Source: Eremomyces bilateralis CBS 781.70 (Eukaryota > Ascomycota > Dothideomycetes > Eremomycetales > Eremomycetaceae). From it: 64,000 bases of DNA. The stretch lies in the NCBI RefSeq assembly GCF_010015585.1, contig NW_022985087.1:166635-230634 (forward strand), read 5' to 3'. The notes under the pieces are model-generated. The model was not told the DNA's origin, searched no databases, and saw only the letters and a program-made list of their open reading frames with translations. Positions 53,203-64,000 of the stretch are shown here, piece by piece. The position numbers were made by a program, and so were the translations under genes. Each line of letters begins with the position of its first letter. The stretch's first letter is position 1.

Positions 53203-54298
53203 TTTGGCTGATTTCTGTAATTCCGGCTCTTACTGACTCTGAAAGACTGCGTGACGAAAAAGGACGGTGAGGGTGGCGAATAATATAATGTTTTGCGGGG
53301 AGTGCGGGGAAGAGAGAGGAAGTTGGATACAGGAGCCTGGGAAGGGCGGTATATAAATTCTTCTAACGAGGTAAGACTACAATGGCTCGGGTGGCGCTCG
53401 GGTTAGAATGTGTCGGATATCCGGTGTCGTTGAATGCCGCCAGCCGTGGGTAAGTTTAAGGGTGCACGGGGTGGTGTTCTCTCCACAGTCCACACATGTG
53501 GAAAGCTTTCGACTCGCGATTAGCGCCCTACGTTGAGGGGAGCCTCGGTAACCAACTGCGGTCGCATATCTCCAACATCACTGTTTACTAATACTGTCCT
53601 GGCTATTGATGGTACTTTTAACCGTTCAGAAGATAATTACATCGCCTCTTGTACTATTTGTTGGGGTTGAGGCAAGACTGTTTGGTATATTCGTTGGTGG
53701 AAGACAACTTTCTACAGACACCCCCCCATTCTAGCACGACCCCAGGAGGATCCGCATGCACTATCGCACGTGTCGGGATACCCATCCCATCTATCCAAAG
53801 TAGTACCGAAAATTACCGGCCGTGGTGTTCCCGCTTCCGTCTTTCCAGAACATGCACATGAATCGCTCAAGACTCAACGCCTTGCCACGGCTTCGGCCTG
53901 GTTGCTCAACTCCGGCTTTCTGATCCGCCATGCTCCGTAGTTTCTGGTTGGAAGCATCAGCGCTGCGTAGCTCTTCTCTCTATGAAAGACGACCCGGGTA
54001 GGAGGGCGCCGGAAGCCGTGGCTGCGATCAGCCCCTCCGACAGGTTGGAATAATAACTAATCCATCTGTTTTTGGGATTGTTATTCGTTGGTGAAATGTC
54101 CGACAGGATCTCGGTCTGTGGACTCGGGCCGAAGCGCGATCTCGGTAGTCCGGACACCGACTACTGTCCCAACATGGTCGCGCACCAAGTATCCTGATGT
54201 TTGAGCTTGTGACGTCGCCTTTGCCGATGCACAGGTCCTGCCAACAACGGCCCGTACGGCTAAATGGATACCTGCATACGCTCAATAGCACATGTCGT
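53203..54298. other. Intergenic, 1.1 kb
   Basis: No gene supported. Promoter of the thiolase gene lies at the left side; the right side should hold the 3' UTR of the Cox18 gene. Confidence 0.4.
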
Positions 54299-55360
54299 TT
54301 AACTCAGTATTTTCCGGCCCTTGGGGGGCGTCCTGTCTTCGTGATATGGCCACTTGGGGCGCGGAACAACCTTCGTTTCCGGCATATACTTCTCGAGCAG
54401 CCGGTAGGAAGTTGCGGTAGTCAGCGTACTGCTGATCCAGTAAAGCTGCACGGCGGCTGGGAAGAGAGAAGAAACCGGAAAGTAAGCGAAGGAGAAAATG
54501 ATCAGCATGCGCCGAATCACCTTCCGGCTGAGCAATCTCTGGCGCAAGGTGGGTTCTTGACCTAGTACGGGGGCCTCGGTCGGTTGTTTTGAGCGGAGGA
54601 AGACCTCAAGCAAGTTTACTATGGTGATGGTCGCTGGTAGAACGAGTAACGGGTCGGGGACACACAAATCCGTGAACCATAGTATGCCTTCAGTGTGGAA
54701 CGATGGCTCCAACCATTGAGTTACCGAATTGATGCCCGCTGTGCTGGTGGCCTGTATCGTCGTGTCCGCAATTGTGCCGGAGCTCTGTGAAGGAACCGAG
54801 TCGAACAAGAATGACCCTCTTCCAGCCATTCGTCTCAAGCTCTCCGCCACGGCCAGGAAGATGGGAAACTGAACAAATGGCAAGACGGCCGTCCAAGGTT
54901 TCCAGCGGAACGTTTTGCTCAAACGTTTCCGGTTATTTGCATTGGTCGATCTGACCAAATTGGTCTTTGCCCTAGCCGTGAGGTCCCGGCGCTGCGAGAC
55001 GATGCGCTCGGTGATCGCGAAATTGGAGTGTAGCATCGGTCGCATGAGCGAGAAGCGAAGGGCATGGCGTCGAGCGGGGATATTGAGCGCAGCGAAGGTT
55101 AAGCATCGTAGGGTTACCGCAGCCACGGGGATTGCGAATGCCCAAGACAGGTGTGCATCGTGGAAGAGGTGGAACCACTCGGTGAAGACGTCGACTACCT
55201 TCTCGACGGTGGGATTGGACGCGATATGCCGGCTGCCCGGGGAGCGAATAAATTGTCGTGCATCGTTTTGGAGTCGGGGTGATGGATGTGTAAAGATTAG
55301 CTGCGGGGGACTAACACGATGCGTTGTCCCAAGGCGAAAAAGTGGCCTGCTCAAAGCCAT
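54299..55360 (-). CDS. COX18: Cox18-like mitochondrial insertase (Oxa1/YidC family)
   Basis: Intronless, 353 residues. The first 45 residues are basic and Ser/Arg-rich without acidic residues, as in a mitochondrial presequence. The YidC/Oxa1 core follows: HLSWAFAIPVAAVTLRCLTF (span 1), the positively charged matrix loop TNANNRKRLSKTF, PWTAVLPFVQFPIFLAVAESLR (span 2), LVLPATITIVNLLEVFL, and IIFSFAYFPVSSLFPAAVQLYWISS. It has no long C-terminal ribosome-binding tail, which fits Cox18 (export of the Cox2 C-terminal tail) better than Oxa1. The cytochrome oxidase role is by family. Confidence 0.87.
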   Translation of the reverse strand: MALSRPLFRLGTTHRVSPPQLIFTHPSPRLQNDARQFIRSPGSRHIASNPTVEKVVDVFTEWFHLFHDAHLSWAFAIPVAAVTLRCLTFAALNIPARRHALRFSLMRPMLHSNFAITERIVSQRRDLTARAKTNLVRSTNANNRKRLSKTFRWKPWTAVLPFVQFPIFLAVAESLRRMAGRGSFLFDSVPSQSSGTIADTTIQATSTAGINSVTQWLEPSFHTEGILWFTDLCVPDPLLVLPATITIVNLLEVFLRSKQPTEAPVLGQEPTLRQRLLSRKVIRRMLIIFSFAYFPVSSLFPAAVQLYWISSTLTTATSYRLLEKYMPETKVVPRPKWPYHEDRTPPKGRKILS

Positions 55361-55984
55361 GGATGAAGTAGCATAACAGGTAGAAGACTAGCCTTTGGTC
55401 CAATTGAAGAAGAACGAGCGGGAAACCACTTGACCGGCATGAAAGTCTAAGCAGAGAGATATATAAGGAAAGAGCGGGGGCGCAACGACCGGCATCCACC
55501 TACACGGACAGTTCAATTCATCAGAAGGGGAACGTTGTCTGATGTTTTACGATTTGCTACCCAATTGAGCCTGGGGAAGTTGAATTCGAGATGTGGCTGA
55601 AGCATCGATTTCAGGGTCTCACTGACTCACTCGCCACAACTTGCACGTGAAACTAGTTGTACCCCTGCAGTGTAGGAGCCTTACAGCCTTAGAGTCAACA
55701 TCCCTCCATCCATTGAGAGAGTCAGGGAATAGCACGAGGGACACCGAGCCATCAGCCAACGGCCCATTGACATCCAACTGAAAAGGATCAAACACGACAT
55801 GCTGCCTGACGTTCGTCGTCATAAAAGACATGGATTCTGACGCGGAACCCGAAGCAGAACATTGCCAATAACTAACCAGAGTGAAATTGTCTCTGCATCT
55901 TCAGGACAGTACGGACAACTCCCTTCCGTCCTGACGCTCTATTGTCACGCTGTCTATTGTCCAGTCATTCTCTCCAGGGATAAT
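55361..55984. other. Intergenic, divergent promoters
   Basis: 620 bp between the divergent Cox18 and Alg11 genes; no ORF supported. It should contain both promoters. Confidence 0.5.
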
Positions 55985-57819
55985 ATGGCGTCTACACTCG
56001 TTCTTCTCCTACTATCCTTTCTCGCCTCCGTGGCCCTTGCGCCTCTTGCGTTTCGGTATAGTGGAAAGGTCTTGGGGTTGTGTATTCGCGCCAGGAGCAC
56101 CGATCGTCGCAACATCCTCCTCGAAGCCTCTCAGTCTACGGAGGGGCAGACTGCCATACATCTCGAGAAGCCTGCACTACGTGACGAAGACGAAGATGGG
56201 GATTGGGAACAGGTCGGCAGTATAGAGCTCCCAGCTGTCGAGAATGGGAAGCCCGCAGGAAAGGATTGGAGAGGCGTGATCGGATTCTTCCATCCGTTCT
56301 GGTATAGCATCCCGAACACTTGAGCAGACTGTAGAAGTGCGCTGACATGATTGACAGCAATGCTGGCGGAGGTGGAGAACGAGTCCTTTGGGCGGCGATC
56401 CGTGCAACCCGAATACGATACCCTTCGGCCGTCCTAGTTATATACACAGGCGACCACGGTGCCACCAAATCCGCGATCCTATCCCGAGTTCAGGAGCGTT
56501 TCAACATCGACCTCGAACCTACGAACCTCCATTTCCTCTACCTCTCGACGCGGCACTATGTCCTGGCGAGCACATGGCCGCACTTCACGCTTCTCGGGCA
56601 GAGTATCGGCAGCCTCGTGCTTGCGCTGGACGCATTTTCTCTCCTGGTCCCGGACATCTTCGTGGACACAATGGGATATGCTTTCGCGGTCGCATTAAGC
56701 AAGTGGCTGTTCCCCGATGTTCCTACGGGCGCTTATGTGCACTATCCGACGATATCGACGGATATGCTAGACAGCCTCACTCCGTCAAGTACCGCCCAAG
56801 ACCATAGGGGCGTCAATGCCGGCGCCGGGACTGGCGCGAAGGGACTCGCGAAACGAAAGTACTGGGAATTGTTCGCCAAGCTATACAGCAGAATGGGCGG
56901 GGAGGTGGACGCGGTAATGACCAACTCTAGCTGGACCCAGGCACACATTCAGACCCTCTGGGGTTCTCGTCGGAAGAAGCTGCGACGAAACAATCCTATA
57001 TCGGTCGTATACCCGCCCGTCGCTGTCGAGGAACTGGAGCAGGAGATCATCGTGTCCCGAGACACCGAATCGAACCGAAAACCCTATCTACTTTACATCG
57101 CGCAGTTCCGCCCAGAGAAGAACCATGAGCTGATCCTGGAAGCCTTTGCTTCGTTCTTGAAAGAGTGGAAGCAAAAAAAAGGGATCAGCATTTCTACTGC
57201 AACACCAACCGTTTCACCTACCCTCTCTGCGTCCAATAGACTTTTAACTCCGGAAAGAAAGACTCATTCCCGCAATAGATCTCAACCACCTCCGAACCCA
57301 ACCGTCCCCCACCTTCTCCTGCTCGGCTCTGTCCGCTCAGACGCCGATAGCACACGCGTGTACAACCTCCGGCTCCTCACCCACGAACTCCGCCTGACAG
57401 AACACGTCACATTCCTCTGCGACGCCTCCTGGCCAGAAGTCCTCCAGTATCTCGGCTCTAGCACAGTCGGCGTGAACGGCATGTGGAACGAGCATTTCGG
57501 CATCGGCGTCGTGGAATACCAAGCCGCCGGGCTAATTTCCGTGGTCAACGCTAGCGGCGGCCCGAAGAATGATATCGTCGTCGACGTGACAGGCGGGTCG
57601 ACTGAGGACGGCGGCGCGGGCCGGACGGGATTTCATGCGAGCACGGCGGCGGAATACCAGGAGGCGTTCATGTCGGCGATGGAACTGCCGGACGGGGAGA
57701 AGGTAAAGATGCGGCTACGGGCGAGGAGGAATGCGAGGCGGTTTTCGGAGGCGGAGTTCAGCGGGAAGTGGCTGGACCATCTTGCGATGTTGGTTGATAT
57801 GCGTAGGCGGAAGGGATGA
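55985..57819 (+). CDS. ALG11: Alg11, GDP-Man:Man3GlcNAc2-PP-dolichol alpha-1,2-mannosyltransferase
   Basis: Exon 1 is 55985-56301 and exon 2 is 56358-57819 (56-bp intron, GTATAG...GACAG). The join makes FFHPFCNAGGGGERVLW, the Alg11 donor-site hallmark, and a 592-residue protein. An N-terminal membrane span (LVLLLLSFLASVALAPLAF) anchors it in the ER. GT4/GT-B features: YVHYPTISTDML, a lysine-rich loop, LLYIAQFRPEKNHELILEAF and the EX7E-type segment MWNEHFGIGVVEYQAAGLI. Alg11 adds the fourth and fifth mannose on the cytosolic face of the ER. A run of eight A at 57173-57180 encodes lysines in a low-complexity insert (about residues 375-420), a place where sequencing errors could occur. Donor GTATAG is unusual but the join is unambiguous. 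Confidence 0.94.
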
Positions 57820-58055
57820 CGAGATTTCCGGCGACTTGGCAATGATACCCCGATTAAACGTTGAGTACAATGCACGGTATATCTTGGGTCCTTTGCAATG
57901 CTGGTTTCTTGTGGCCATATGATTTTTTGACCTTTCTACTCCATGGTGGACATATGGTTTGCTATTCCCCTTGATGGTCGACGGACATTACAGTGCCCAA
58001 CTCTCCTCAAATAAAATCACCACAATATTTGGGCACTGCCATCCCTCTCACTCCT

Positions 58056-58445
58056 ATGGCGTCCCAGTCGCTGGAAAGTGGTTCTGCTGCCCCTCTATCC
58101 CCGCTTGAGACTAGGGTCAAGACGGAAAGAGAAGATGTGCAACGAGGCATTTCGCAGCTTAGGCCAATATCAAGTTCAATATCGGCAGAGGAGTACCCGC
58201 GTGTAATCGAGAAGGATCAAATTTTTACATTTTCAGCGCCCGCTGATGGGTTCTCCCATCAACGCCTTCCGAGTTACGAGTCGTGGACACCGGATTTGGA
58301 ACATTGGCTTGCTCGAGATCGAGCGGGGAGTCCTTTACATAGACTTTTCGATATTATTCCTTCCAGCAAGAAGGGTGAGCAAATGGGTCAAGATGTTGAG
58401 GATCAGAATATCATTGAGACACTTCTTGCGAAGTGGACGGACTAG
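58056..58445 (+). CDS. Small hypothetical protein
   Basis: 129 residues from ATG 58056 (the frame is open from about 57990, where only a GTG is available). Ser/Pro/Glu-rich start, then a more ordered part: YPRVIEKDQIFTFSAP, SYESWTPDLEHWLARDRAG and a C-terminal DVEDQNIIETLLAKWTD. There is no signal peptide, span or known domain. Acidic and aromatic residues in the second half suggest a short folded helix region. It lies 240 bp after ALG11 on the same strand and could be a separate gene or an unannotated downstream exon. Support is the frame length and the non-random composition only. Confidence 0.4.
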   Translation: MASQSLESGSAAPLSPLETRVKTEREDVQRGISQLRPISSSISAEEYPRVIEKDQIFTFSAPADGFSHQRLPSYESWTPDLEHWLARDRAGSPLHRLFDIIPSSKKGEQMGQDVEDQNIIETLLAKWTD

Positions 58446-58702
58446 CAAAGCTTCTAACGCTGATCATATACACATCCAATCTTCCTTGGGTAGACTGATG
58501 TTGAGGAGACAACCTATTCGAAATCAATGGCAACTGTTATATACGCATTCATAATGGTATCGCTGCTTCCCACCAAAATGAACCGGGCACCGACTGCACG
58601 CCAGTAATCTCTATATCCAGATACCCATACCGAAACCCCACACCAAAGCAAAACATCCCAGAACTCCTAGTAATGCCGCGCAGATACCTATGCATGACCG
58701 AA

Positions 58703-61648
58703 TCAGAGCCTCACTTTGGCCCCGATCCCTTTCCCCTTATACCAAATCCACTCCTCCCACCGCCCCACCCGGACCCCCACCTCCGCCTCGGCATGCAACT
58801 TCAGCGATCCCCCCAACGCCTTCCGGACCGCATCGTACCCCACGCTTCCGGCATCCCAGTCCACGGGAAGTCGCGGAGTTTCGGAGATACCAGGCGGAAC
58901 GGCAAAGGGGAACTCGTACTGAAGGTGGCCGACGGGGTCGTGTTTGTAGAAAGCAGTGGCATTGATCTTGGTGATGAAAAGGGTTGTGGAGGTGAGGGGG
59001 GAGACGAGGAGGAAGGTGGCGGTGGAGGACCAGAGGTGCATCTGCGGGAAGGTGGTCAGCCAGCTGTAGACTCCATGATCGAGGTGTGATGGTGAGGAAA
59101 AACACGGTTTCAACCCTGGCGGGCAGCTACGCGCGGTTGACACTAACCGTAAATGATAAAGCAGGCTACAATAACGTTTCATCCATAAATCATAAGCTTG
59201 GTGCAAAGTCTAAGAGAGTTCGTAGTACCGTTGCTCCTTGGATAAAATGTGGCTTGCCGTCCGAGCCATCCCCGTTTCCGGCGCCGGGGGCGGAACCGAA
59301 ACTAGGGGTTGGAAATTCGATTTCGAGGGAAGAGAGGGCTTCGCCAATTTCAGGGTGGGAAGGGATGCTGTTTCGGTGGGTTCGAAGGGTGATGGTGGTG
59401 TTGTAACCTGAAAGTTTCAGCATCTAAAGGTCTCAGGGGGCTGGATAGACTTACCAGAGAGGTACTGCGAAATCAATTCACGACCTATTGCTGCTCCGGT
59501 ATTGCCACTCTCTGTAATCGGATCATATGTTGCCCGAACTACAATATTGGTGTTGTTCCCAGGATTGATTTCGATCGACTCGGTTGTGGCATGGCCGAGG
59601 ACCGTGCCGTTCACGACAACTTTGATGTCAAAGTACGGAACAGTCGCAGAGTAGTTGGTAGGGTTGGTGAAATTGGCTAGGGCTAGAAACTGGATCGAAT
59701 CCGGCGTCGTTTCAACAATGGTTACATTTCCGACTTGAGGTGCTAGTGATCCCCAGCCTGAGCCGAGTCCGATGGCTATAGTTTCGTTAGAATTTCCTCA
59801 AGCGGAGACGAAATAAGCGTACGTTTGATTGGGAATACACCAGACGCAGGAAGGTCACGGAGAGTGAGGGCTGTCAGGGTCGTCGCCATCTTCACGTCCA
59901 CAGTAGCCTCGATCGTCAAGAACGCTGTTTGTTTCTTAAAGAGCAATGTCGCGACCAGCTGAGTGAACAAATCTTGATCGGTGATCTTCAAGGGGGCTCC
60001 GTCGACATGAGCCTGGACTAGGAGACCACCAAGCTCGTCCGGGTCCGTCAACCTCCTCGAACTGGCTTCTTGCCATTTTTGCAAATTCAGCTCCCCAAGT
60101 TTCTTCTCCTTCCAGTGCACATCGGCTAGAGCTCGTACATGGCTGACGTTCACGGTGAAATCCAGCTGATCAGGAAGATTGACGATCGCTTCGATGTCAG
60201 CAGAGATCTCGGGGTCGTTGTCGGTCTCTGATTCTGGGTCGGGAAGCTTGAAATGGACGTCGGTGAGGGAAAAATTGCGAATTAGGTGGTCGATTGCGGG
60301 GCCTTTAAAAGGAACCGGAATGGTTATTGAGGACAATAGGTTGGTGATCCACTTGGGCGTCTCCACATCGGGGGAATCGGAGCCACGGATATATACGGTC
60401 GTCTCTGCTCCATGGATGTAGTCCTTGACAATCATATCAAGAGGGGACTTTTGTGAGCCAGGGCACACATCCATCAGCGACTCAGGTATTCGTCTGACGA
60501 ACCCTGTCCCATTAGCGACGATATCCGCGTTCGGGGAGATATGAAGGGGTTCGCAAAACGCATCCGCAACCATGATTTGAGGGTCATTGGGGGAGCAGCC
60601 ATCCACAAGGATTCCGAATCCAAGTGGTGGAATCGTCAGATCTAAAGGATATGGATTAGGCACTTTCATTGACACATCCGCCTGCAGTCCCTGGTTGCCG
60701 TCCGGAAGGTCGGCGTCGTGTACTACAAGATGGGTGATGTTATATTTTGGAATTGCCGGAATATCCGTTGCTTCGCAGCGGCGGATGCTCTCATGTTAGC
60801 CGTATTGTTCTGAATCCGACTATGGTTTTACACAACTAACCTGAAACGGTCCTGGAGTAGATGATGGTTCGATTTCCGAGATCGATAATCCCAGAACGAA
60901 CAGGAATATGTGCTATTCCCCGTATATTGACCGTCGTTAGTTGGCCTCTGAAATATGCTCCTGCGGCCGACCGAATAGGTTCCACCGCTGCTGGAATGAG
61001 ATTCGCCACTTCTTTGATCTTATTAACCCGTTTATCACGGACATCTGCTTTCACGGGCGGAAGCACCGCAATCCCAACCACCGCATCGCCGAAATCCGGT
61101 AGAAAGACGTTGACTCTCGACTCTCCACTTTGGATTTCGCGAGCAATCCACGTCCCTATTCGTCCTAGGTTCCGGATGGCGAAACGCTCCACGCGGGAAG
61201 AATCGAACTGGACCATGAATTCCACGTTGGCGTGGACTCCATCCGGCGTGACCGAGTCGAAAGTGAGGGTCGTGGGCTCGAAAACGACGGCTTGCGACGC
61301 GTATTCTTCTATGATGACGGGGACCACGAAGCGGAATACCAGGATCGCGGCGGCGACGAGACAGAGGAGGAGAAGAGCAACCGCGCTTGGCCATCGCTTT
61401 CCTGGGTGCGTTGTTTCGTCCCGCGTGCTAGAGGAGAGTAGTGAGTGGGTTTCTGCCAAGCCACTGGCAGCGACTTCGCCATCTTCGTCGTCTTCATGGT
61501 TGCCAACCTGGACATCTTCGTTACGGGATAGAAGGGGCGTTCGCTCCGTTGCGTTCTTGTCGCCTTGCGAATCTCTCGAACGTAACGACCTGCTTGAGGG
61601 AGATCTAGAGGTGGAAGCTCCGGTGGTATCCGGCGCTGGGTCTGCCAT
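58703..61648 (-). CDS. DUF3712 single-pass vacuolar-type membrane protein (Tag1-like)
   Basis: Five exons: 61648-60841, 60770-59823, 59775-59455, 59407-59229, 59041-58703. Introns are 70, 47, 47 and 187 bp, and all joins hold frame (864 residues). Residues 1-86 are cytosolic and contain the acidic dileucine-like TERTPLLSRNE, a vacuolar sorting signal. One membrane span follows (SAVALLLLCLVAAAILVFRF), then a large lumenal part made of lipid-transfer-like beta-rich DUF3712 domains. Joins are supported by FPIK/PIGLGSGWGS, YLSG/YNTTITL and QGAT/MHLWSSTATFLLVS. The C-terminal block ATAFYKHDPVGHLQYEFPFAVPPG is typical of the family. Yeast Tag1 has this architecture and signals the end of autophagy from the vacuole; whether this gene does the same is inference. 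Confidence 0.87.
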
Positions 61649-62237
61649 TACGGGAAGCAGAGTGGAGGCTTCAATGGTAACGACTCGGTGGCATGGTGAT
61701 TAGGAATCAGCGAGAGAGATGGACGACCCGGTCACCTAGAGATCAAGAAGAAGGGGCGAAGGGATTTATGAGCGTTACGAAGCAGCTTTCGGTGACATGT
61801 GAGCTTGAAACATGGATAGAGCTATGGTCAATGGAGCTGGCGCAGAGGGGGTTTGAGTTCCACCAGCCATCTGCCCATGGGGTCTGGGGAATATGCAGGC
61901 TTGGGGGAGGGGGAAGGGGAGGACAAGGTTGGCCTAGCGGATGACGATGATTGTCGCGGAGTGGGACTAATGCGGTTAGTCCAGGGTAGCGCAAATCTCA
62001 CGTGACACCGAAACTCCTAGCAGGTGTCCCTTTTTTATTATTTTACACCTGCTCTGGGGGCAATATATTGATTGTTTTGAAATGATTGGATTATATGGTA
62101 CGCAGTAGTAAATATGATAGGCTGAAACAGCAAAGTATGTGACGCTACGCTTCTTGCTAAGACATACCACAGTACCACTACCCCAAGTGATCTCCGCAAT
62201 AGTGCGAAACGCTCGACCTTCCTTATCTCAGCTTGGG
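61649..62237. other. Intergenic, 590 bp
   Basis: Promoter side of the DUF3712 gene. Nothing else recognised. Confidence 0.4.
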
Positions 62238-62350
62238 CTCAGACGTTACTCAAGCCATGACACTGGTTAAGCTAAACCGTAACCAGATTAAACCCATGTT
62301 TAGCGTTAAAACTAGTCACGTGAGTGCAACTGTCTTGTGTAACGTCTGAG
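62238..62350. mobile_element. 113-bp element with 17-bp terminal inverted repeats (MITE-like)
   Basis: CTCAGACGTTACTCAAG at 62238-62254 is the reverse complement, with one mismatch, of CTTGTGTAACGTCTGAG at 62334-62350. The interior is non-coding and has GGTTAAGC/TTTAGCGTTAA-like palindromic bits. No clear target-site duplication could be seen. Confidence 0.6.
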
Positions 62351-62593
62351 AAACTGTTGCGAATTTCCTGTGGAGTCGACGTGATGAGAATTGCTAGAAT
62401 TGACGAGATATTCGAATAACATCATATGGAGAAGTTGAGTGGGCTCCAAAAGTTGATGAAATATAGATAAGGGTTTGTTAAACCGTCCTATGGCTTTTAA
62501 ATATCAAACTGCTAACTGTACATTCTGTAACTAGAGTTTTAAAACTGCTTGTTGCGTCATCACTTGACGGGATCAATCTCCAGGTCACCCTCC

Positions 62594-63962
62594 ATGCGAG
62601 TGAAGCGGCGGCGAGGCCGCGCCCATCAGCATGAAATCCCCTCATACCAGAATCCGGCCTCTTTACAATCAGCTTCTATCCAGAAAACGATTGAAGAACG
62701 GATATCCACCATTGCAACGACGCCAGAGAAAGAGTTATGTTCGGTACTGCAAGAGTTAGTCAAGGCCTGTCTGATACGAAAGAATGCCACATACCAGCAT
62801 GATCTTATCTTCCACGGTTTACAGCGACTCCTGGGTGGTCGGCTCCCACGTATCAACCAGGTTCGGGCTCTTCGACGAATTGTTTTTCGCCATGGGGATA
62901 CTATTGTCTCTGCTAAGACTGGTTTTGGGAAGAGCATCATCTTCCATGCTATCCCAATCTTTATTAGAAGAATTGTCATCCAGTTGATTCCTTTAAGCAA
63001 GCTTGGAGAGGAGCAGAAGCGGTCGATTGAACAGTTACCAGAGGCCAGGCCTTGCCTTGTTACAGCGGAGACCAAGCACACGAATCCGAACCTGTACAAG
63101 GAGATTGCAGCTGGGTTATATACCCATATCTTGATGGGTCCTGAGCAAGCAGTTAGCGATGAGTTTCGTGATTTGCTGTTAAATCCTGATGTAAAGAATA
63201 AGATTGGCGTGGTTGCAATTGACGAGCTCCATGTTATGGAGCAATGTGGAATCGATCTTCCCACGAGCGCAGCAAAGGATTCCAATTCCAGCTGGGGTGA
63301 TCATTCCTCAAGAAGCGCAGTGGGCTATTGCTCGTATGTATACCTGTGTGAAGAACTCAACGATACCTATACCAAATCAGGAGGCATTGTCAGCCCTCTT
63401 TGATATCGAAAACTGGGAATATCAGAATACCCTCCTCGATCCTTTCCTGGTATTCCTTGTCCAGATTGTTCCAGACGTATACTCGAAGCACGACGCGATA
63501 CTAGAGGAACGAAAGTACAAGAGGAACATTAAGGCATTGGCCGGAAAGGCTACAGAGGCTGCTGCTCAAGACTTGAGGAGTAATCGTCAAGACTCGAGTA
63601 TTGTACCTAATCCCACTTTATCTAAAGAGGAAAAGGTTGCTCAACATGTCCGCAGTCGTCAGCTGGCAGATGATAGGGATGGGCTCCGGGTTACCATGCA
63701 TAACGAGCTACTTGCGCAGCAGCTTAATGAGTATCGGGAAACATTCAAACCCTGCCATTGGCCCTCGTTTTCATCACAGTCGGAGGCATCGGAAGGGTCG
63801 CAGGAATTAGGAAGCTCGTTTGTCGTGGGAGAGGAGTTATCGTTCGTATCACAAATTAGCGTTAAGTTAGATTCTGGTACAGATGATTCGACTATAATCC
63901 CCTCAGATATTAAAACTCCTATACCTGTTAACATTTGGCCGCGCAGCCAAACGGCCAAATGA
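62594..63962 (+). pseudogene. RecQ-like helicase relic with internal deletion
   Basis: The first frame from ATG 62594 reads a basic start (KRRRGRAHQ), then the helicase entry LPRINQVRALRRIVF, Walker A VSAKTGFGKSIIFHAIP and Walker B VVAIDELHVMEQ (DEAH-box-like). Around 63240-63330 the frame is lost. A second frame continues with QRIPIPAGVIIPQEAQWAIARMY and a long charged C-terminal part to the stop at 63960-63962. Motifs III-VI of the helicase core are missing, so several hundred bases have been deleted at the join. Similar RecQ-type helicases are dispersed in fungal genomes, often in repeats or near telomeres. The relic cannot make an active enzyme. Confidence 0.78.
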
Positions 63963-64000
63963 GCTGCTCAAGATTCTTCTTCAGGTATGCGCACAAGAAG

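Noticed and set aside
59776-60675. Stop ending the DUF3712 frame at 59776, as if truncated
   Set aside because: A 47-bp intron (59822-59776, branch TTCTAAC, acceptor TATAG) gives a clean in-frame join to the next family motif.

Overview
The window is nuclear DNA from a filamentous ascomycete, most likely a eurotiomycete of the Aspergillus/Penicillium type. The genes are compact, on both strands and not in operons. Introns are mostly 47-73 bp with GTANGT-like donors and CTAAC-type branch points. The gene content (two HET-domain proteins, an AzgA-type purine permease, a DUF4246 protein, yapsin-like protease, NACHT/ankyrin and PNP_UDP modules) is typical of that group. Exon joins were worked out by hand from splice signals, frame and family continuity.

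Layout. 0-5.4 kb: the 3' end of a coiled-coil, tail-anchored protein, a decayed gene for a Cys-rich single-pass membrane protein, an F-box-like protein and an archaemetzincin metalloprotease. 6.5-8.5 kb: an apparently intact hAT transposase gene whose DNA is studded with the palindrome TCGTACGA. 9-33 kb: ordinary accessory and housekeeping genes (DUF4246 protein, WLM metalloprotease, MARVEL protein, pepsin-like protease, BAHD-type acyltransferase, a large HET protein, a seven-exon purine permease, and a two-exon methyltransferase-like protein with an unusually long 938-bp intron).

33.9-45.1 kb is the most unusual part. It is a cluster of fungal NLR/STAND and effector modules: TPR-CHAT protease (broken), HNH nuclease (remnant), PNP_UDP nucleoside-phosphorylase domain (intact) plus a decayed paralog, NACHT (broken), HET protein (intact), a Tc1/mariner relic and NACHT-ankyrin (broken). 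The same domains (CHAT, HNH, PNP, NACHT) are used in bacterial anti-phage systems, so this looks like a partly dead fungal allorecognition/defence island. It is followed at 46.0-48.7 kb by three tandem paralogs of a small Cys-rich protein beginning Met-Cys, the third extended by a 12-bp minisatellite.

50-61.7 kb is conserved core genome: an Ups2-like PRELI protein, an SCPx-type thiolase, Cox18 (mitochondrial insertase), Alg11 (N-glycan mannosyltransferase), a small unknown ORF and a DUF3712 vacuolar-type membrane protein. The window ends in repeats: a 113-bp terminal-inverted-repeat element and an internally deleted RecQ-like helicase relic.
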